Shown here in pieces: positions 18,194 to 26,469 of a stretch of DNA of 27,578 nt. The first letter of the stretch is position 1. Each line of letters begins with the position of its first letter. Location: contig DJXS01000109.1 of the NCBI GenBank assembly GCA_002448395.1, positions 55,417 to 82,994 of the forward strand, written 5' to 3'. Under the pieces are notes generated by a model. It was not told where the DNA came from. It saw only the letters and a program-made list of their open reading frames with translations, and ran no database searches. The DNA is from Lachnospiraceae bacterium UBA6998. Its GTDB lineage: Bacteria > Bacillota > Clostridia > Lachnospirales > Lachnospiraceae. The translations under genes were made by a program, and so were the position numbers.

Positions 18194-18235
18194 CAGCCCG
18201 GCGGATCTTTTCCGCCGGGCTGTTTTACTTTTTTT
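18194..18235 (+). terminator. Intrinsic terminator after the acyl-CoA dehydrogenase
   Basis: CAGCCCGGCGGA (18194-18205) pairs perfectly with TCCGCCGGGCTG (18211-18222) over a 5-base loop, followed by TTTTACTTTTTTT (18223-18235). It is a very strong terminator. Confidence 0.96.
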
Positions 18236-18264
18236 GTCTTTGCAGGAAGGAGAACAGGGCCGGT

Positions 18265-19068
18265 ATGAATCGCGAACGGCTGGAGATCGGGTGGTACGCA
18301 GTACGGCCCTTTCTGTTCTATATGGTCCTCTTTATAACTGTCAGGGCTATCTTATACAGGCTGCTGGAATCAGCGCTTCTCACTGCATCCGCGGATATGA
18401 CGCTTTACTATGAAGTGTGGAGCGATCTGGCCGATATCCTGATCATAGGGGTCTCAAGCGCAGCAGCAGCGATTCCGATCTTTAAAGAGGGAAGACGGGA
18501 AATAATGCTCACCAGGCGCAGAAGTTCCCGCTCCTGGATCGAAAAGAGAAAAGACAAGGACATACTAATTGGGCTTCTCCCATTCGGAACGATCTGCCTC
18601 TGCGCCTTTCTCAATCTTTTGCTGGGCAAATGGTCTCAGGACGTTTCCGTAACACTTTCCCCTTATGCTGTTCCTCTCGGAGCTGCTGTTTACGGGATCC
18701 TGACCCCCTTTATAGAGGAACTTCTCTTTCGCGGGATCGTATGGCACAGGCTCAGAAGAGGATTTACACCGCTTGAATCGGCTTTGCTCTCATCTTTATT
18801 GTTTGCCGCGGCTCACGAGAATGTTCCCCAGGCTGTATACGGATTTGTTATGGGAATGGTATTTGCCCTGAGCTATGAACTGACTTTGCGGTTTGAAAAT
18901 CCTTTTCTGCTTCACAGTACATGTAATCTCTGCGTTCTTGCAGCTTCAGCAGCCAGATGGGGCAGGACCCTTAGAAGCCCCGCCTGGATCATTTTCTTCG
19001 CACTCGGGAGCGCAGCTGCTTTCGGATATTGGGGACATAGACTTCGTGAAACAAAATTCAAACTATAA
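18265..19068 (+). CDS. CPBP-family intramembrane glutamic endopeptidase
   Basis: A 267-residue integral membrane protein of the CAAX/bacteriocin-processing (CPBP, Abi) family. Hydrophobic segments occur at about residues 14-34, 55-73, 100-120, 132-150, 170-186, 190-208, 222-236 and 240-255. The family motifs are complete: EELLFR (Glu 151, Glu 152, Arg 156), FAAAHE (His 184), and HSTCN (His 217, Asn 221). In other bacteria such proteins take part in peptide processing, immunity or signalling; the substrate here is unknown and nothing nearby encodes a bacteriocin. The start at 18265 has AAGGAG 12 bases upstream, somewhat far. It sits between a strong terminator and the rpmE promoter, so it is probably a single-gene unit, although I could not place its promoter with confidence. 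Confidence 0.88.
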   Translation: MNRERLEIGWYAVRPFLFYMVLFITVRAILYRLLESALLTASADMTLYYEVWSDLADILIIGVSSAAAAIPIFKEGRREIMLTRRRSSRSWIEKRKDKDILIGLLPFGTICLCAFLNLLLGKWSQDVSVTLSPYAVPLGAAVYGILTPFIEELLFRGIVWHRLRRGFTPLESALLSSLLFAAAHENVPQAVYGFVMGMVFALSYELTLRFENPFLLHSTCNLCVLAASAARWGRTLRSPAWIIFFALGSAAAFGYWGHRLRETKFKL

Positions 19069-19069
19069 C

Positions 19070-19098
19070 TTGCATGTCTACTACCGGCGTGATATAAT
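19070..19098 (+). promoter_or_regulatory. rpmE promoter
   Basis: TTGCAT (19070-19075), a 17-base spacer, then TATAAT (19093-19098) with an extended TG two bases before it. This is the best promoter in the window and begins right after the preceding stop codon. Initiation near 19105 leaves a leader of about 100 bases. Confidence 0.88.
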
Positions 19099-19148
19099 TT
19101 GAGAGCTGTTCTGATAACAGTTCAGCGATCGAGCAATTTAATCATACA

Positions 19149-19187
19149 GAGCACCGTTACTCCGGTGGCTTTCGGGCCCGGGTGCTC
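19149..19187 (+). promoter_or_regulatory. Structured rpmE leader, candidate ribosomal-protein leader RNA
   Basis: GAGCACC (19149-19155) pairs with GGTGCTC (19181-19187), closing a 25-base, GC-rich interior that can fold further (CCGG at 19162-19165 with CCGG at 19179-19182 or other options). The stem ends four bases before the AAGGAGG ribosome site at 19192-19198, a place where protein binding or a refold could block initiation. Leaders that let L31 control its own synthesis are known in other bacteria; whether this one belongs to such a class is untested. Confidence 0.4.
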
Positions 19188-19204
19188 AGGTAAGGAGGAA
19201 AATC

Positions 19205-19408
19205 ATGAAAGCTTCTATTCAGCCCAAGTATTATCAGGCAACTGTGACATGCAACTGCGGCAACACATTCGTTACCGGTTCCACAAAGCCTGAGATCCAC
19301 GTCGAAGTCTGCTCCAAGTGCCATTCTTTCTACACAGGCACACAGAAGACTGCCGCTGCCAAAGGACGTATTGATAAGTTCAATAAGAAGTACGGCTACA
19401 ACAACTAA
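19205..19408 (+). CDS. rpmE: Large ribosomal subunit protein bL31, zinc-binding form
   Basis: A 67-residue ribosomal protein at the subunit interface. It begins [20 protein letters not shown] and has CNC at 16-18 and CSKC at 36-39, the four zinc-binding cysteines of the C+ type; the zinc-free paralogue (YtiA/RpmEB) lacks them. AAGGAGG lies 6 bases upstream. It has its own promoter, leader and terminator, followed by the DUF1385–prmC–prfA genes, an order I know from other Clostridia. Confidence 0.98.
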   Translation: MKASIQPKYYQATVTCNCGNTFVTGSTKPEIHVEVCSKCHSFYTGTQKTAAAKGRIDKFNKKYGYNN

Positions 19409-19431
19409 GACAATTGCAGTGACTGCGAAAG

Positions 19432-19462
19432 ACAAGGCGGAGTATACTCTGCCTTGTTTTTT
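19432..19462 (+). terminator. Intrinsic terminator after rpmE
   Basis: ACAAGGCGGAG (19432-19442) pairs with CTCTGCCTTGT (19447-19457), with one G·U pair and a TATA loop, ending in TTTTTT (19457-19462). Confidence 0.93.
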
Positions 19463-19518
19463 GATATACAGACGTATATTGTATGTTTTGACAGTATACA
19501 GTCGCAAGGAGGAAGAAT

Positions 19519-20463
19519 TTGAGCAACGAAAAGAGAGTGGAACAGTGCTACAGCGGGATCGGCGGACAGGCGGTTCTCGAAGGCGTCATGATGAAAAACG
19601 GCAGCGAATACGCTGTGGCTGTCAGGAAAGAGGACGGGGAGATCGTTATCAAAAAAGACAGATACGACGGGATCCTGTCCGGTACGCCGGTCAGAAAAAT
19701 CCCGATCATCCGCGGCTTTTTTGTTCTCATCGACTCACTGGTCCTGGGGTTGAGAGTTACGGATTATTCCGCATCTATGTATGATCCCGAAGAAAGCACT
19801 GATCCCGACTCCCCTAAGGAGAAACTGATCACTTCCCTGATTTTCGCTGCTTCTCTGATCATTGCCGTCAGTCTCTTTATCCTTCTTCCCTATGCGGCGG
19901 CATCCTTTCTGGCCGGCCTGATCGGGAATTCAGGGCTTCTTGTGGTCATAGAAGGCTTTTTCAGGATCCTGATCTTTGTGATCTACATTTATGCGATCAC
20001 AGCAATGAAGGATATAAGTCGTCTCTATCAATACCACGGCGCCGAGCACAAATGCATCAACTGCCTCGAGAGCGGGCTCCCTCTCACGGTGGAGAACGCC
20101 CGGAAGAGCACAAGGCTTCACAAGCGCTGCGGCAGCAGTTTTACGATGTTTGTAATGCTTGTAAGCATCATTCTGTTCTTTTTTATCAGAACGGACAGCC
20201 ATCTGATGAGAGTCGCGCTCAGGATCCTTCTGATCCCCGTGATCTCCGGCGTCTCCTATGAGATCATCCGTCTTGCGGGAACCAGCAGCAATCCCCTTAT
20301 TCAGCTGATCTCCAAACCGGGGCTCTGGATGCAGCTTATGACGACCAAGGAGCCCGATGACGACATGATCCGTGTGGGCATCGCCTCGGTAGAAGCGGTG
20401 TTCGACTGGAAAGGCTACCTTGTCCGGGAATTCGGCTATAGTCCTGAGAGCCTGCAGTCGTGA
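19519..20463 (+). CDS. DUF1385 family membrane protein (YqhQ-like)
   Basis: A 314-residue conserved protein of unknown biochemical role. The N-terminal family signature GIGGQAVLEGVMM is at residues 13-25. Hydrophobic segments follow at about 94-127, 132-155, 207-222 and 229-247. Between them is YHGAEHKCINC (His 173, Glu 176, His 177, Cys 179, Cys 182), which looks able to bind a metal; that is inference. The start is TTG at 19519, with AAGGAGGA 5 bases upstream and no better ATG before the signature. It lies between rpmE and prmC; prmC starts 15 bases after its stop, so the two share a transcript. The fixed place next to translation genes in Clostridia suggests co-expression only, not a proven function. 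Confidence 0.92.
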   Translation: MSNEKRVEQCYSGIGGQAVLEGVMMKNGSEYAVAVRKEDGEIVIKKDRYDGILSGTPVRKIPIIRGFFVLIDSLVLGLRVTDYSASMYDPEESTDPDSPKEKLITSLIFAASLIIAVSLFILLPYAAASFLAGLIGNSGLLVVIEGFFRILIFVIYIYAITAMKDISRLYQYHGAEHKCINCLESGLPLTVENARKSTRLHKRCGSSFTMFVMLVSIILFFFIRTDSHLMRVALRILLIPVISGVSYEIIRLAGTSSNPLIQLISKPGLWMQLMTTKEPDDDMIRVGIASVEAVFDWKGYLVREFGYSPESLQS

Positions 20464-20478
20464 ACTAAGGAGGAGAAT

Positions 20479-21363
20479 TTGCACAATACACAGAGAACAG
20501 AATATTTCACTTACAGAGAAATATACAGCGAGGGAGCCGAAGCATTGGCAGCTGTCCTTGAACAAGAAAGAGAGGCACAGCTTGACGCACGGCTTCTTCT
20601 TGAGCATGTGTGCGGAACTTCTGTTCAGACATTACTGCTGGAAGGAGACCGTCCTGTTTCAGAGAGTGATGCAGATCTTTACAGAGAGCTCATAAAGCGC
20701 AGATGTTCCAGGGAGCCATTGGCATATATCCTCGGGAAATGGGATTTTATGGGACTTGAGTTCGGAGTCAGCAGCCATGTGCTGATCCCTGAACAGGACA
20801 CGGAGAACCTTGTGGAAGAGGTCATGAGAGAACTCTGTGACGGCGACAGGATCCTGGATCTTTGCACCGGCAGCGGCTGCATTCTGCTCAGCCTCCTTCA
20901 TTATTCCAACGCAACTACAGGCGTCGGCACAGACCTCTCTGAGGAAGCGATCGCTGCAGCCAGGGAAAATGCAGAAAGACTGGGACTGTCAGATCGGAGC
21001 GAATGGCGCACCGGAGATCTGTTCGAAGCTGTGAGACCCGAAGAGAGATTTGATATTATTGTCTCCAATCCCCCTTATATAGAGAGCGGCATAATTGCGG
21101 AACTGGAGCCTGAGGTGCGCATCCATGAGCCCAGAATGGCGCTCGACGGAGGAGATGACGGACTGGACTTCTACAGGAGAATCATTCCGGAAGCGGCTGA
21201 TCATCTGGTTACGGGCGGAATGCTTTTTCTCGAGATCGGTTACGATCAGGCCGACCAGGTCAGTGCTCTTATGAAAGACGCAGGCTACTATGAAGTGAGG
21301 GCTATTAAGGACTACGGCGGAAATGACCGCATTGTATGCGGGATCAAGAGCATTCATCAATAA
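20479..21363 (+). CDS. prmC: Release factor glutamine methyltransferase
   Basis: Methylates the glutamine of the GGQ motif in class I release factors, using S-adenosylmethionine. The 294-residue protein has an N-terminal helical substrate-binding part (about 1-95), then a Rossmann methyltransferase with [14 protein letters not shown] (about 129-142) for the cofactor. The diagnostic NPPY is in SNPPYIESG (197-200), which contacts the target glutamine. The start is TTG at 20479, five to six bases after AAGGAGGA. Its probable substrate, RF1 (prfA), begins 16 bases after the stop, the conserved prmC–prfA pairing in Bacillota (order reversed in many of them). Confidence 0.96.
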   Translation: MHNTQRTEYFTYREIYSEGAEALAAVLEQEREAQLDARLLLEHVCGTSVQTLLLEGDRPVSESDADLYRELIKRRCSREPLAYILGKWDFMGLEFGVSSHVLIPEQDTENLVEEVMRELCDGDRILDLCTGSGCILLSLLHYSNATTGVGTDLSEEAIAAARENAERLGLSDRSEWRTGDLFEAVRPEERFDIIVSNPPYIESGIIAELEPEVRIHEPRMALDGGDDGLDFYRRIIPEAADHLVTGGMLFLEIGYDQADQVSALMKDAGYYEVRAIKDYGGNDRIVCGIKSIHQ

Positions 21364-21379
21364 AAAGACGGAGAGAACC

Positions 21380-22459
21380 ATGTTTGACAAACTTGACAGC
21401 GTCATGCTGCGTTACGAAGATATTCAGAGAGAACTTGCGAGCCCTGATATTGCCTCCAATCAGTCCAGGTTCAGAAAGCTCATGAAGGAACAGAGCGACC
21501 TGACCCCTCTTGTGGAAGCCTACGGAGAGTACCGGGACTGCCGCAGAGCGGCTGACGATTCCCTTATCATGCTGGAAGAAGAATCCGATGAGGAGATGAG
21601 GGAACTGGCCAAGGAGGAGCTGGCCGAAGCGCGCGCCAGGATCACCGAACTCGAAGAACATATCAAAATACTGCTGCTTCCCAAGGACCCCAATGATGAT
21701 AAGAATGTCATCGTAGAGATCCGGGCAGGAGCCGGCGGCGATGAAGCCGCCCTTTTCGCGGCTGAAATATACAGAATGTATGTGCATTACGCCGAGGGCA
21801 GGGGCTGGAGATCTGAGCTTCTCGAATATGAGGAGATCGGGATCGGCGGAATGAAATCCGTCAGTTTTATGATCAAAGGCCAGGGCGCCTATTCCCGAAT
21901 GAAGTATGAGAGCGGCGTCCACCGGGTGCAGCGTGTCCCCGCTACCGAATCCGGCGGAAGGATCCATACTTCTACGATCACTGTCGCTGTTATGCCCGAA
22001 GCGGATGAAGACATCATCATCGATATTCCCGAAAAAGACGTGCGGATCGATGTTATGCGGGCTTCCGGAAACGGCGGCCAGTGCGTCAATACCACTGATT
22101 CAGCGGTCAGGCTGACTCACTATCCCACAGGGATCGTCATTTACAGCCAGACCGAGAAATCCCAGCTGCAAAACAAGGCCAAGGCCTGGGCGCTTCTTCG
22201 CTCCAAGCTCTATGACCTTGAGATGCAGAAAAGACATGATGAAGAAGCTGACCTGCGCAGAAGCCAGATCGGCACAGGAGACCGCTCAGAAAAGATCAGG
22301 ACCTACAATTTCCCCCAGGGACGCGTCACTGACCACAGGATCAAACTTACGCTCTATAAGATCGACGCGATCATGAACGGTGATCTGGATGAGATCATTG
22401 ACAGTCTGATCGCTGCGGATCAGGCCGCCAAACTTCTCAAAATGAATGAAGCACTGTAA
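21380..22459 (+). CDS. prfA: Peptide chain release factor 1
   Basis: Recognises UAA and UAG and triggers release of the finished peptide. The 359-residue length is standard. The stop-codon-reading tripeptide is PAT (187-189) in [10 protein letters not shown], the RF1 form of PxT; RF2 would have SPF. The catalytic loop [16 protein letters not shown] has GGQ at 232-234, whose Gln 234 is the expected PrmC target. The start is ATG 21380 with GGAG 6 bases upstream; an in-frame ATG at 21323 lies inside prmC and lacks a ribosome site. The loop has Asn before GGQ and Cys after it, where E. coli has Ala and His, a variation I associate with Clostridia. Confidence 0.97.
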   Translation: MFDKLDSVMLRYEDIQRELASPDIASNQSRFRKLMKEQSDLTPLVEAYGEYRDCRRAADDSLIMLEEESDEEMRELAKEELAEARARITELEEHIKILLLPKDPNDDKNVIVEIRAGAGGDEAALFAAEIYRMYVHYAEGRGWRSELLEYEEIGIGGMKSVSFMIKGQGAYSRMKYESGVHRVQRVPATESGGRIHTSTITVAVMPEADEDIIIDIPEKDVRIDVMRASGNGGQCVNTTDSAVRLTHYPTGIVIYSQTEKSQLQNKAKAWALLRSKLYDLEMQKRHDEEADLRRSQIGTGDRSEKIRTYNFPQGRVTDHRIKLTLYKIDAIMNGDLDEIIDSLIAADQAAKLLKMNEAL

Positions 22460-22463
22460 AAAT

Positions 22464-22510
22464 CAAGATAACTTCCCTTCATATCTAATGGATGAAGGGA
22501 AGTTATCTTG
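22464..22510. terminator. Long perfect hairpin between prfA and ppx
   Basis: CAAGATAACTTCCCTTCAT (22464-22482) is perfectly complementary to 22492-22510 over 19 bases with a 9-base loop, starting 4 bases after the prfA stop. On the plus strand the tail is only TTATAAT, a poor U-tract. On the minus strand the stem is followed by ATTTTT. It may still slow polymerase and end prfA, but the U-run is on the opposite strand. Its 3' arm runs into the promoter of the ppx unit. Confidence 0.7.
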
Positions 22511-22517
22511 TTATAAT
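22509..22517 (+). promoter_or_regulatory. Extended -10 promoter of ppx–ppk
   Basis: TGTTATAAT: a perfect -10 at 22512-22517 with the extended TG, abutting the 3' arm of the long hairpin. The -35 position (22489-22494, TGGATG) is poor and lies in the hairpin loop and arm. Confidence 0.6.
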
Positions 22518-22529
22518 GGAGGGGAGGGG

Positions 22530-22547
22530 CAGTTCCGTCCGGAACTG
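22530..22547 (+). other. Small stable hairpin in the ppx leader
   Basis: CAGTTCC (22530-22536) pairs with GGAACTG (22541-22547) over a GTCC loop. A purine run GGAGGGGAGGGG lies just upstream (22518-22529). Position in the leader, 40 bases before the ppx start, allows transcript stability or control roles; none is shown. Confidence 0.45.
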
Positions 22548-22586
22548 GCATGAACAATCACTATTTTCATAAGGGGTATATGTAGC

Positions 22587-24158
22587 ATGGCAGTGCATTT
22601 ATTCGCCGCGATCGACGTGGGCAGTTATGTCTATGAGATGAAGATCTTTGAACTGTCAAAAAAGAGCGGGATCAGACAGATCGACAGCATCAGGCATATG
22701 GTGGATATAGGTACGGACACTTATCACACAGGAAAAGTGTCCAGAGCTCACCTTGCGGAACTCAAGAGGATCCTGATCGAATCAGGCGAGATCATGAAGA
22801 ACTATGGCGTTGAGGCTTACAGAGCATACGGAACCAGCGCTTTCCGCGAGATGAGGAATTCGAATATGGTCCTTGCCCAGATCGAGCAGGAGACAGGGAT
22901 CCATATCGATATTCTTGAGAATACGGAGCAGAGGTTCATGGATTATAAGTCCGCAGCTTCCAAGGGAGAGGTATTCAACCATTTTCTCGAGCAGTCGACC
23001 GCGATCGTGGATATAGGAGGAGGCAGCATCCAGATCTCTCTCTTTGAAAAGGACAAACTCAGCGCGACACAGAACATGAGGCTCGGCGTCCTTCGCCTGC
23101 GCGAACAGCTGGCCCGGATTGGCGCAAGATCTGTTCAGAATGAATCACTGATCGAAGAACTCGTCAATACGCAGCTGAATGTATTTAAGAAGCTCTATCT
23201 CAAGGACCGGGATATCAAGCAGATCGTCGTAATTGATGACTATCTCTCCGACGCGTCCCGCAACGGCAAGAATTTCACGGGAGCAGGACGGATGATCCCG
23301 GGCGCAAAGGGACAGGCCGAGTTTTTTGACACAGCAGCTCTGAGCGCATTTATCGAGGGACTCAAAGATTACAATTCCTTTGACCTGTCCACGAGACTTG
23401 GGATTTCCGACGAGAAGATCCCGCTTCTCACGATCAGTTCCATCATAATCAAATGCATTGCCAAAATGATGAAGGCAGATATCATCTGGGTGCCTGATGT
23501 CACGCTCTGTGACGGCATGGTTTATGACTACGCAATCGCAAAGAGATATATTAAACCGGAGCATGACTTCGAGCAGGATATCCTGACCTGTGCTCTGGAA
23601 ACCTCTAAGCGCTACAGGGGAAGTGAAGACCGCGCAAAGACGCTTGAACTCATCGCGCTTCAGATTTTTGACAGCATGAAGAGGATCCACGGTATGAAAG
23701 ACCGGGAGAGACTTCTTCTCAGGCTCTGCGCTATCCTGCATGACTGCGGCAAATACATCAGCATGCAGAACCTCTCTGAGTGCTCCTACAATATCATCAT
23801 GTCAACTGAGATCATCGGACTTACGGGCCGTGAGCGGGAGATCGTCGCCAATGTAGTCAGGTACAATCACAGAAGATTTGTATATTACGAAGAGCGCGGC
23901 TCAGGATCGGGGCTCACTAAGAAAGACTATATGATCGTCACCAAACTGACCGCCATCCTGCGGCTTGCGAACGGCCTCGACAGATCCCACAAGAAGAAAT
24001 TTACGGACGTAAGGATCAGACTCCGGGAAGGACAGCTGCAGATCACTGTCAGCACTAAGAAGGATATAACACTCGAAAAGGGACTGTTTGACAACCGCGC
24101 TAACTTCTTTGAGGAAGTCTTCAGCGTCAGGCCTGTGATAAGGCAGCGTGAATTCTAA
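22587..24158 (+). CDS. ppx: Ppx/GppA-family exopolyphosphatase with HD domain
   Basis: Removes terminal phosphate from inorganic polyphosphate, or converts pppGpp to ppGpp in GppA members; the adjacent ppk favours the polyphosphate role. The 523-residue protein has an actin-like ATPase fold: AAIDVGSYVYEMKIFEL (phosphate 1, about 7-23), AYGTSAFREMRNSN, and IVDIGGGSIQISLF (phosphate 2, Asp 142). From about residue 320 comes an HD-type helical domain with AILHDCGKYI (His 385, Asp 386), as in long Ppx enzymes. The start at 22587 has AAGGGG ten bases upstream, a moderate site. ppk starts 21 bases after the stop with no terminator, so both form an operon read from 22512. Confidence 0.92.
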   Translation: MAVHLFAAIDVGSYVYEMKIFELSKKSGIRQIDSIRHMVDIGTDTYHTGKVSRAHLAELKRILIESGEIMKNYGVEAYRAYGTSAFREMRNSNMVLAQIEQETGIHIDILENTEQRFMDYKSAASKGEVFNHFLEQSTAIVDIGGGSIQISLFEKDKLSATQNMRLGVLRLREQLARIGARSVQNESLIEELVNTQLNVFKKLYLKDRDIKQIVVIDDYLSDASRNGKNFTGAGRMIPGAKGQAEFFDTAALSAFIEGLKDYNSFDLSTRLGISDEKIPLLTISSIIIKCIAKMMKADIIWVPDVTLCDGMVYDYAIAKRYIKPEHDFEQDILTCALETSKRYRGSEDRAKTLELIALQIFDSMKRIHGMKDRERLLLRLCAILHDCGKYISMQNLSECSYNIIMSTEIIGLTGREREIVANVVRYNHRRFVYYEERGSGSGLTKKDYMIVTKLTAILRLANGLDRSHKKKFTDVRIRLREGQLQITVSTKKDITLEKGLFDNRANFFEEVFSVRPVIRQREF

Positions 24159-24179
24159 GTTCAGGGGGGAGAGTTAACA

Positions 24180-26387
24180 ATGGCATCAGAAACAATTGAT
24201 TTCAGAAATCCGCAGTATTACATAAACAGAGAACTGAGCTGGATCGAATTTGACAGACGCTGCCTCAGCGAGGCGCGCAACAAGGAAAATCCGCTTCTGG
24301 AAAGACTCAAATTCCTGAGCATCACTGCCTCTAATCTGGACGAATTCTTCATGGTCAGGGTTGCATCGCTGCAGGACATGGTGCAGGCCGGATATAAAAA
24401 GAAAGATATTGCGGGAATGACCGCTTCCGAGCAGCTTTCCGCCGTACTCGAGGCGACGCACACATTTATGCAGCAGCAGTACTGGACGCTGAACAGACAG
24501 CTGATCCCGGCACTGGAAGAGCAAAAGCTCAGTATTGTGCGCGATCTCGACACTCTTACCAAATCGGAGATGCGCTTTATCGAGGACTATTTCACAACCT
24601 CGGTATTTCCTGTACTGACTCCCATGGCTGTGGACAGTTCCAGGCCTTTCCCTCTGATCCGAAATAAGAGTCTTAATATAGGAGCTCTACTGACAAGAAG
24701 AGAAACTGCCTCCCCCGGCATTTTAGGAAGCGGTAAGAAATCCAAGAAAGCAGGAAAATCCGGCAAAGAAAAATATGAGTTTGCCACCGTGCAGGTTCCC
24801 GGTGTTCTCCCCAGGATCCTGATGCTGCCCAGAAAAGAAGGCGATCCGGGAAGACTCGTCCTTCTGGAGGATATCATTCGCAGATTCCTGCCCAGCCTCT
24901 TTGTAAACTATGAGGTCAAGTGCTCCAGCCCTTACAGGATCATGAGAAGCGCGGATCTTGATATCGCCGAGGATGAGGCGGAAGATCTTCTTAAGGAGAT
25001 CCAGAAGCAGCTTAAAAAGCGCCAAAGAGGCGACGCGATCAGGCTTGAAGTGGAAAAAGGGATCGACAAACAGCTCCTTGAACTCTTAATGAAAGAGCTT
25101 TCCCTGAGCATGGATTTCGTATACGAGATCGACGGTCCTCTTGATCTTACTTACCTTATGAAGACTTACGGGATCGAAGGCTACGACGATCTTCGGGAGC
25201 ACAGATACGCCAAGCCCCAGCTTGTCCCCGAATTCCCTTCGGGCAGCGATATTTTCGAGCAGATCAGAAAAGGCGATGTTTTCATGCATCATCCTTATCA
25301 GACTTTTGACCCTGTTGTGAAGTTTGTTGCAGCTGCTGCGGTAGATCCTGATGTGCTTGCGATCAAACAGACTCTTTACCGTGTCAGCGGCAATTCTCCG
25401 ATCGTCGCGGCGCTCGCAAGAGCAGCTGAAAACGGCAAGCAAGTCACGGTCCTTGTAGAGCTCAAAGCCAGGTTTGACGAAGAGAACAATATCGAGTGGG
25501 CCAAACAGCTTGAGAAAGCCGGCTGTCACGTTATATACGGACTCCAGAATCTCAAGACTCACAGTAAGATCACGCTGGTAGTCAGAAGAGAAGAGGACGG
25601 CATCCGCAGATATGTTCATCTGGGAACAGGAAACTACAATGATTCCACTGCGAAACTCTATACAGACGTAGGCCTTATGACCTGCAGCGATCCCATCGGA
25701 GAGGATGCCACAGCGGTATTTAACATGCTGTCAGGTTACTCCGAGCCCAGATTCTGGAACAAACTCAGTCTTGCTCCGCTCTGGCTCAAGGACAGGTTCA
25801 TCAACCTTATCGGGCGCGAGCAGAGACACGCAGAGAACGGCGAGACAGCGCACATAATCGCTAAGATGAACTCCCTGTGCGATCCTGATATCATGGAAGC
25901 GCTTTACAGAGCGAGCGCGGCAGGAGTGGAGATCGAGCTGATCGTGAGAGGCATCTGCTGCATCAGGCCCGGCATTCCCGGAATCAGCGAAAATATCACT
26001 GTTCGTTCGATCGTAGGCAATTTCCTGGAACACAGCAGGATCTACTATTTTGAAAACGGAGGATCTCCCGAGATCTACGCGGCGAGCGCGGACTGGATGC
26101 CCAGAAATCTGGACCGCCGTGTCGAGATCATGTTCCCGCTCGAAGACAGCAGGATCCGGGAAAAGGCGCTCCATATTCTGAAGCTGGAACTGGAGGACAC
26201 AGTAAAAGCTCATATCCTTCGGAGCGACGGAACTTATGACCGGGTAGACAGAAGAGGTAAGGAACTGATCAATTCACAGCTCTTGTTCTGCGAGGAAGCT
26301 GTGAAGGAGGCGAGTTCTCTTAAGAGCGGCCGCGACAACCGCACCTTTATTCCAAAGGAACCCGTGAACACACAAGCGGATTATTAA
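24180..26387 (+). CDS. ppk: Polyphosphate kinase 1
   Basis: Makes polyphosphate from ATP reversibly. The 735-residue protein has the family order: N-terminal RELSWIEFDRRCLSEA and SNLDEFFMVRVASL, a head domain, then two phospholipase-D-like halves. The autophosphorylated histidine is His 461 in NLKTHSKITLVV, followed by RYVHLGTGNYNDST. The second conserved histidine is His 618 in FLEHSRIYYFENGG, then SADWMPRNLDRRVE. All core residues are present. An unusual Lys/Gly/Ser-rich stretch, GSGKKSKKAGKSGKEKYEF (about 182-200), sits in the N-terminal half, probably a loop insert. The start ATG is preceded by AGGGGGG, 10 bases away. Having the synthase directly after the exopolyphosphatase in one transcript is a common pairing. 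Confidence 0.97.
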   Translation: MASETIDFRNPQYYINRELSWIEFDRRCLSEARNKENPLLERLKFLSITASNLDEFFMVRVASLQDMVQAGYKKKDIAGMTASEQLSAVLEATHTFMQQQYWTLNRQLIPALEEQKLSIVRDLDTLTKSEMRFIEDYFTTSVFPVLTPMAVDSSRPFPLIRNKSLNIGALLTRRETASPGILGSGKKSKKAGKSGKEKYEFATVQVPGVLPRILMLPRKEGDPGRLVLLEDIIRRFLPSLFVNYEVKCSSPYRIMRSADLDIAEDEAEDLLKEIQKQLKKRQRGDAIRLEVEKGIDKQLLELLMKELSLSMDFVYEIDGPLDLTYLMKTYGIEGYDDLREHRYAKPQLVPEFPSGSDIFEQIRKGDVFMHHPYQTFDPVVKFVAAAAVDPDVLAIKQTLYRVSGNSPIVAALARAAENGKQVTVLVELKARFDEENNIEWAKQLEKAGCHVIYGLQNLKTHSKITLVVRREEDGIRRYVHLGTGNYNDSTAKLYTDVGLMTCSDPIGEDATAVFNMLSGYSEPRFWNKLSLAPLWLKDRFINLIGREQRHAENGETAHIIAKMNSLCDPDIMEALYRASAAGVEIELIVRGICCIRPGIPGISENITVRSIVGNFLEHSRIYYFENGGSPEIYAASADWMPRNLDRRVEIMFPLEDSRIREKALHILKLELEDTVKAHILRSDGTYDRVDRRGKELINSQLLFCEEAVKEASSLKSGRDNRTFIPKEPVNTQADY

Positions 26388-26412
26388 CATTTATCACTCT
26401 TTATGGTATTCT
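26384..26412 (+). promoter_or_regulatory. Promoter of the lactonase-family gene
   Basis: TTAACA (26384-26389, overlapping the ppk stop), a 17-base spacer, then TATTCT (26407-26412) with an extended TG before it. No terminator lies between ppk and this gene, so readthrough from ppk is also possible. Confidence 0.55.
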
Positions 26413-26469
26413 GAATATATATGGGCACCAATCCAATCAGGACGCCGCAGTGAACAGGAGGGCGCAGTT

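Noticed and set aside
18265..19068. CPBP protease as part of a bacteriocin or abortive-infection cassette
   Set aside because: No peptide precursor, transporter or modification gene is adjacent, and strong single-gene boundaries surround it.
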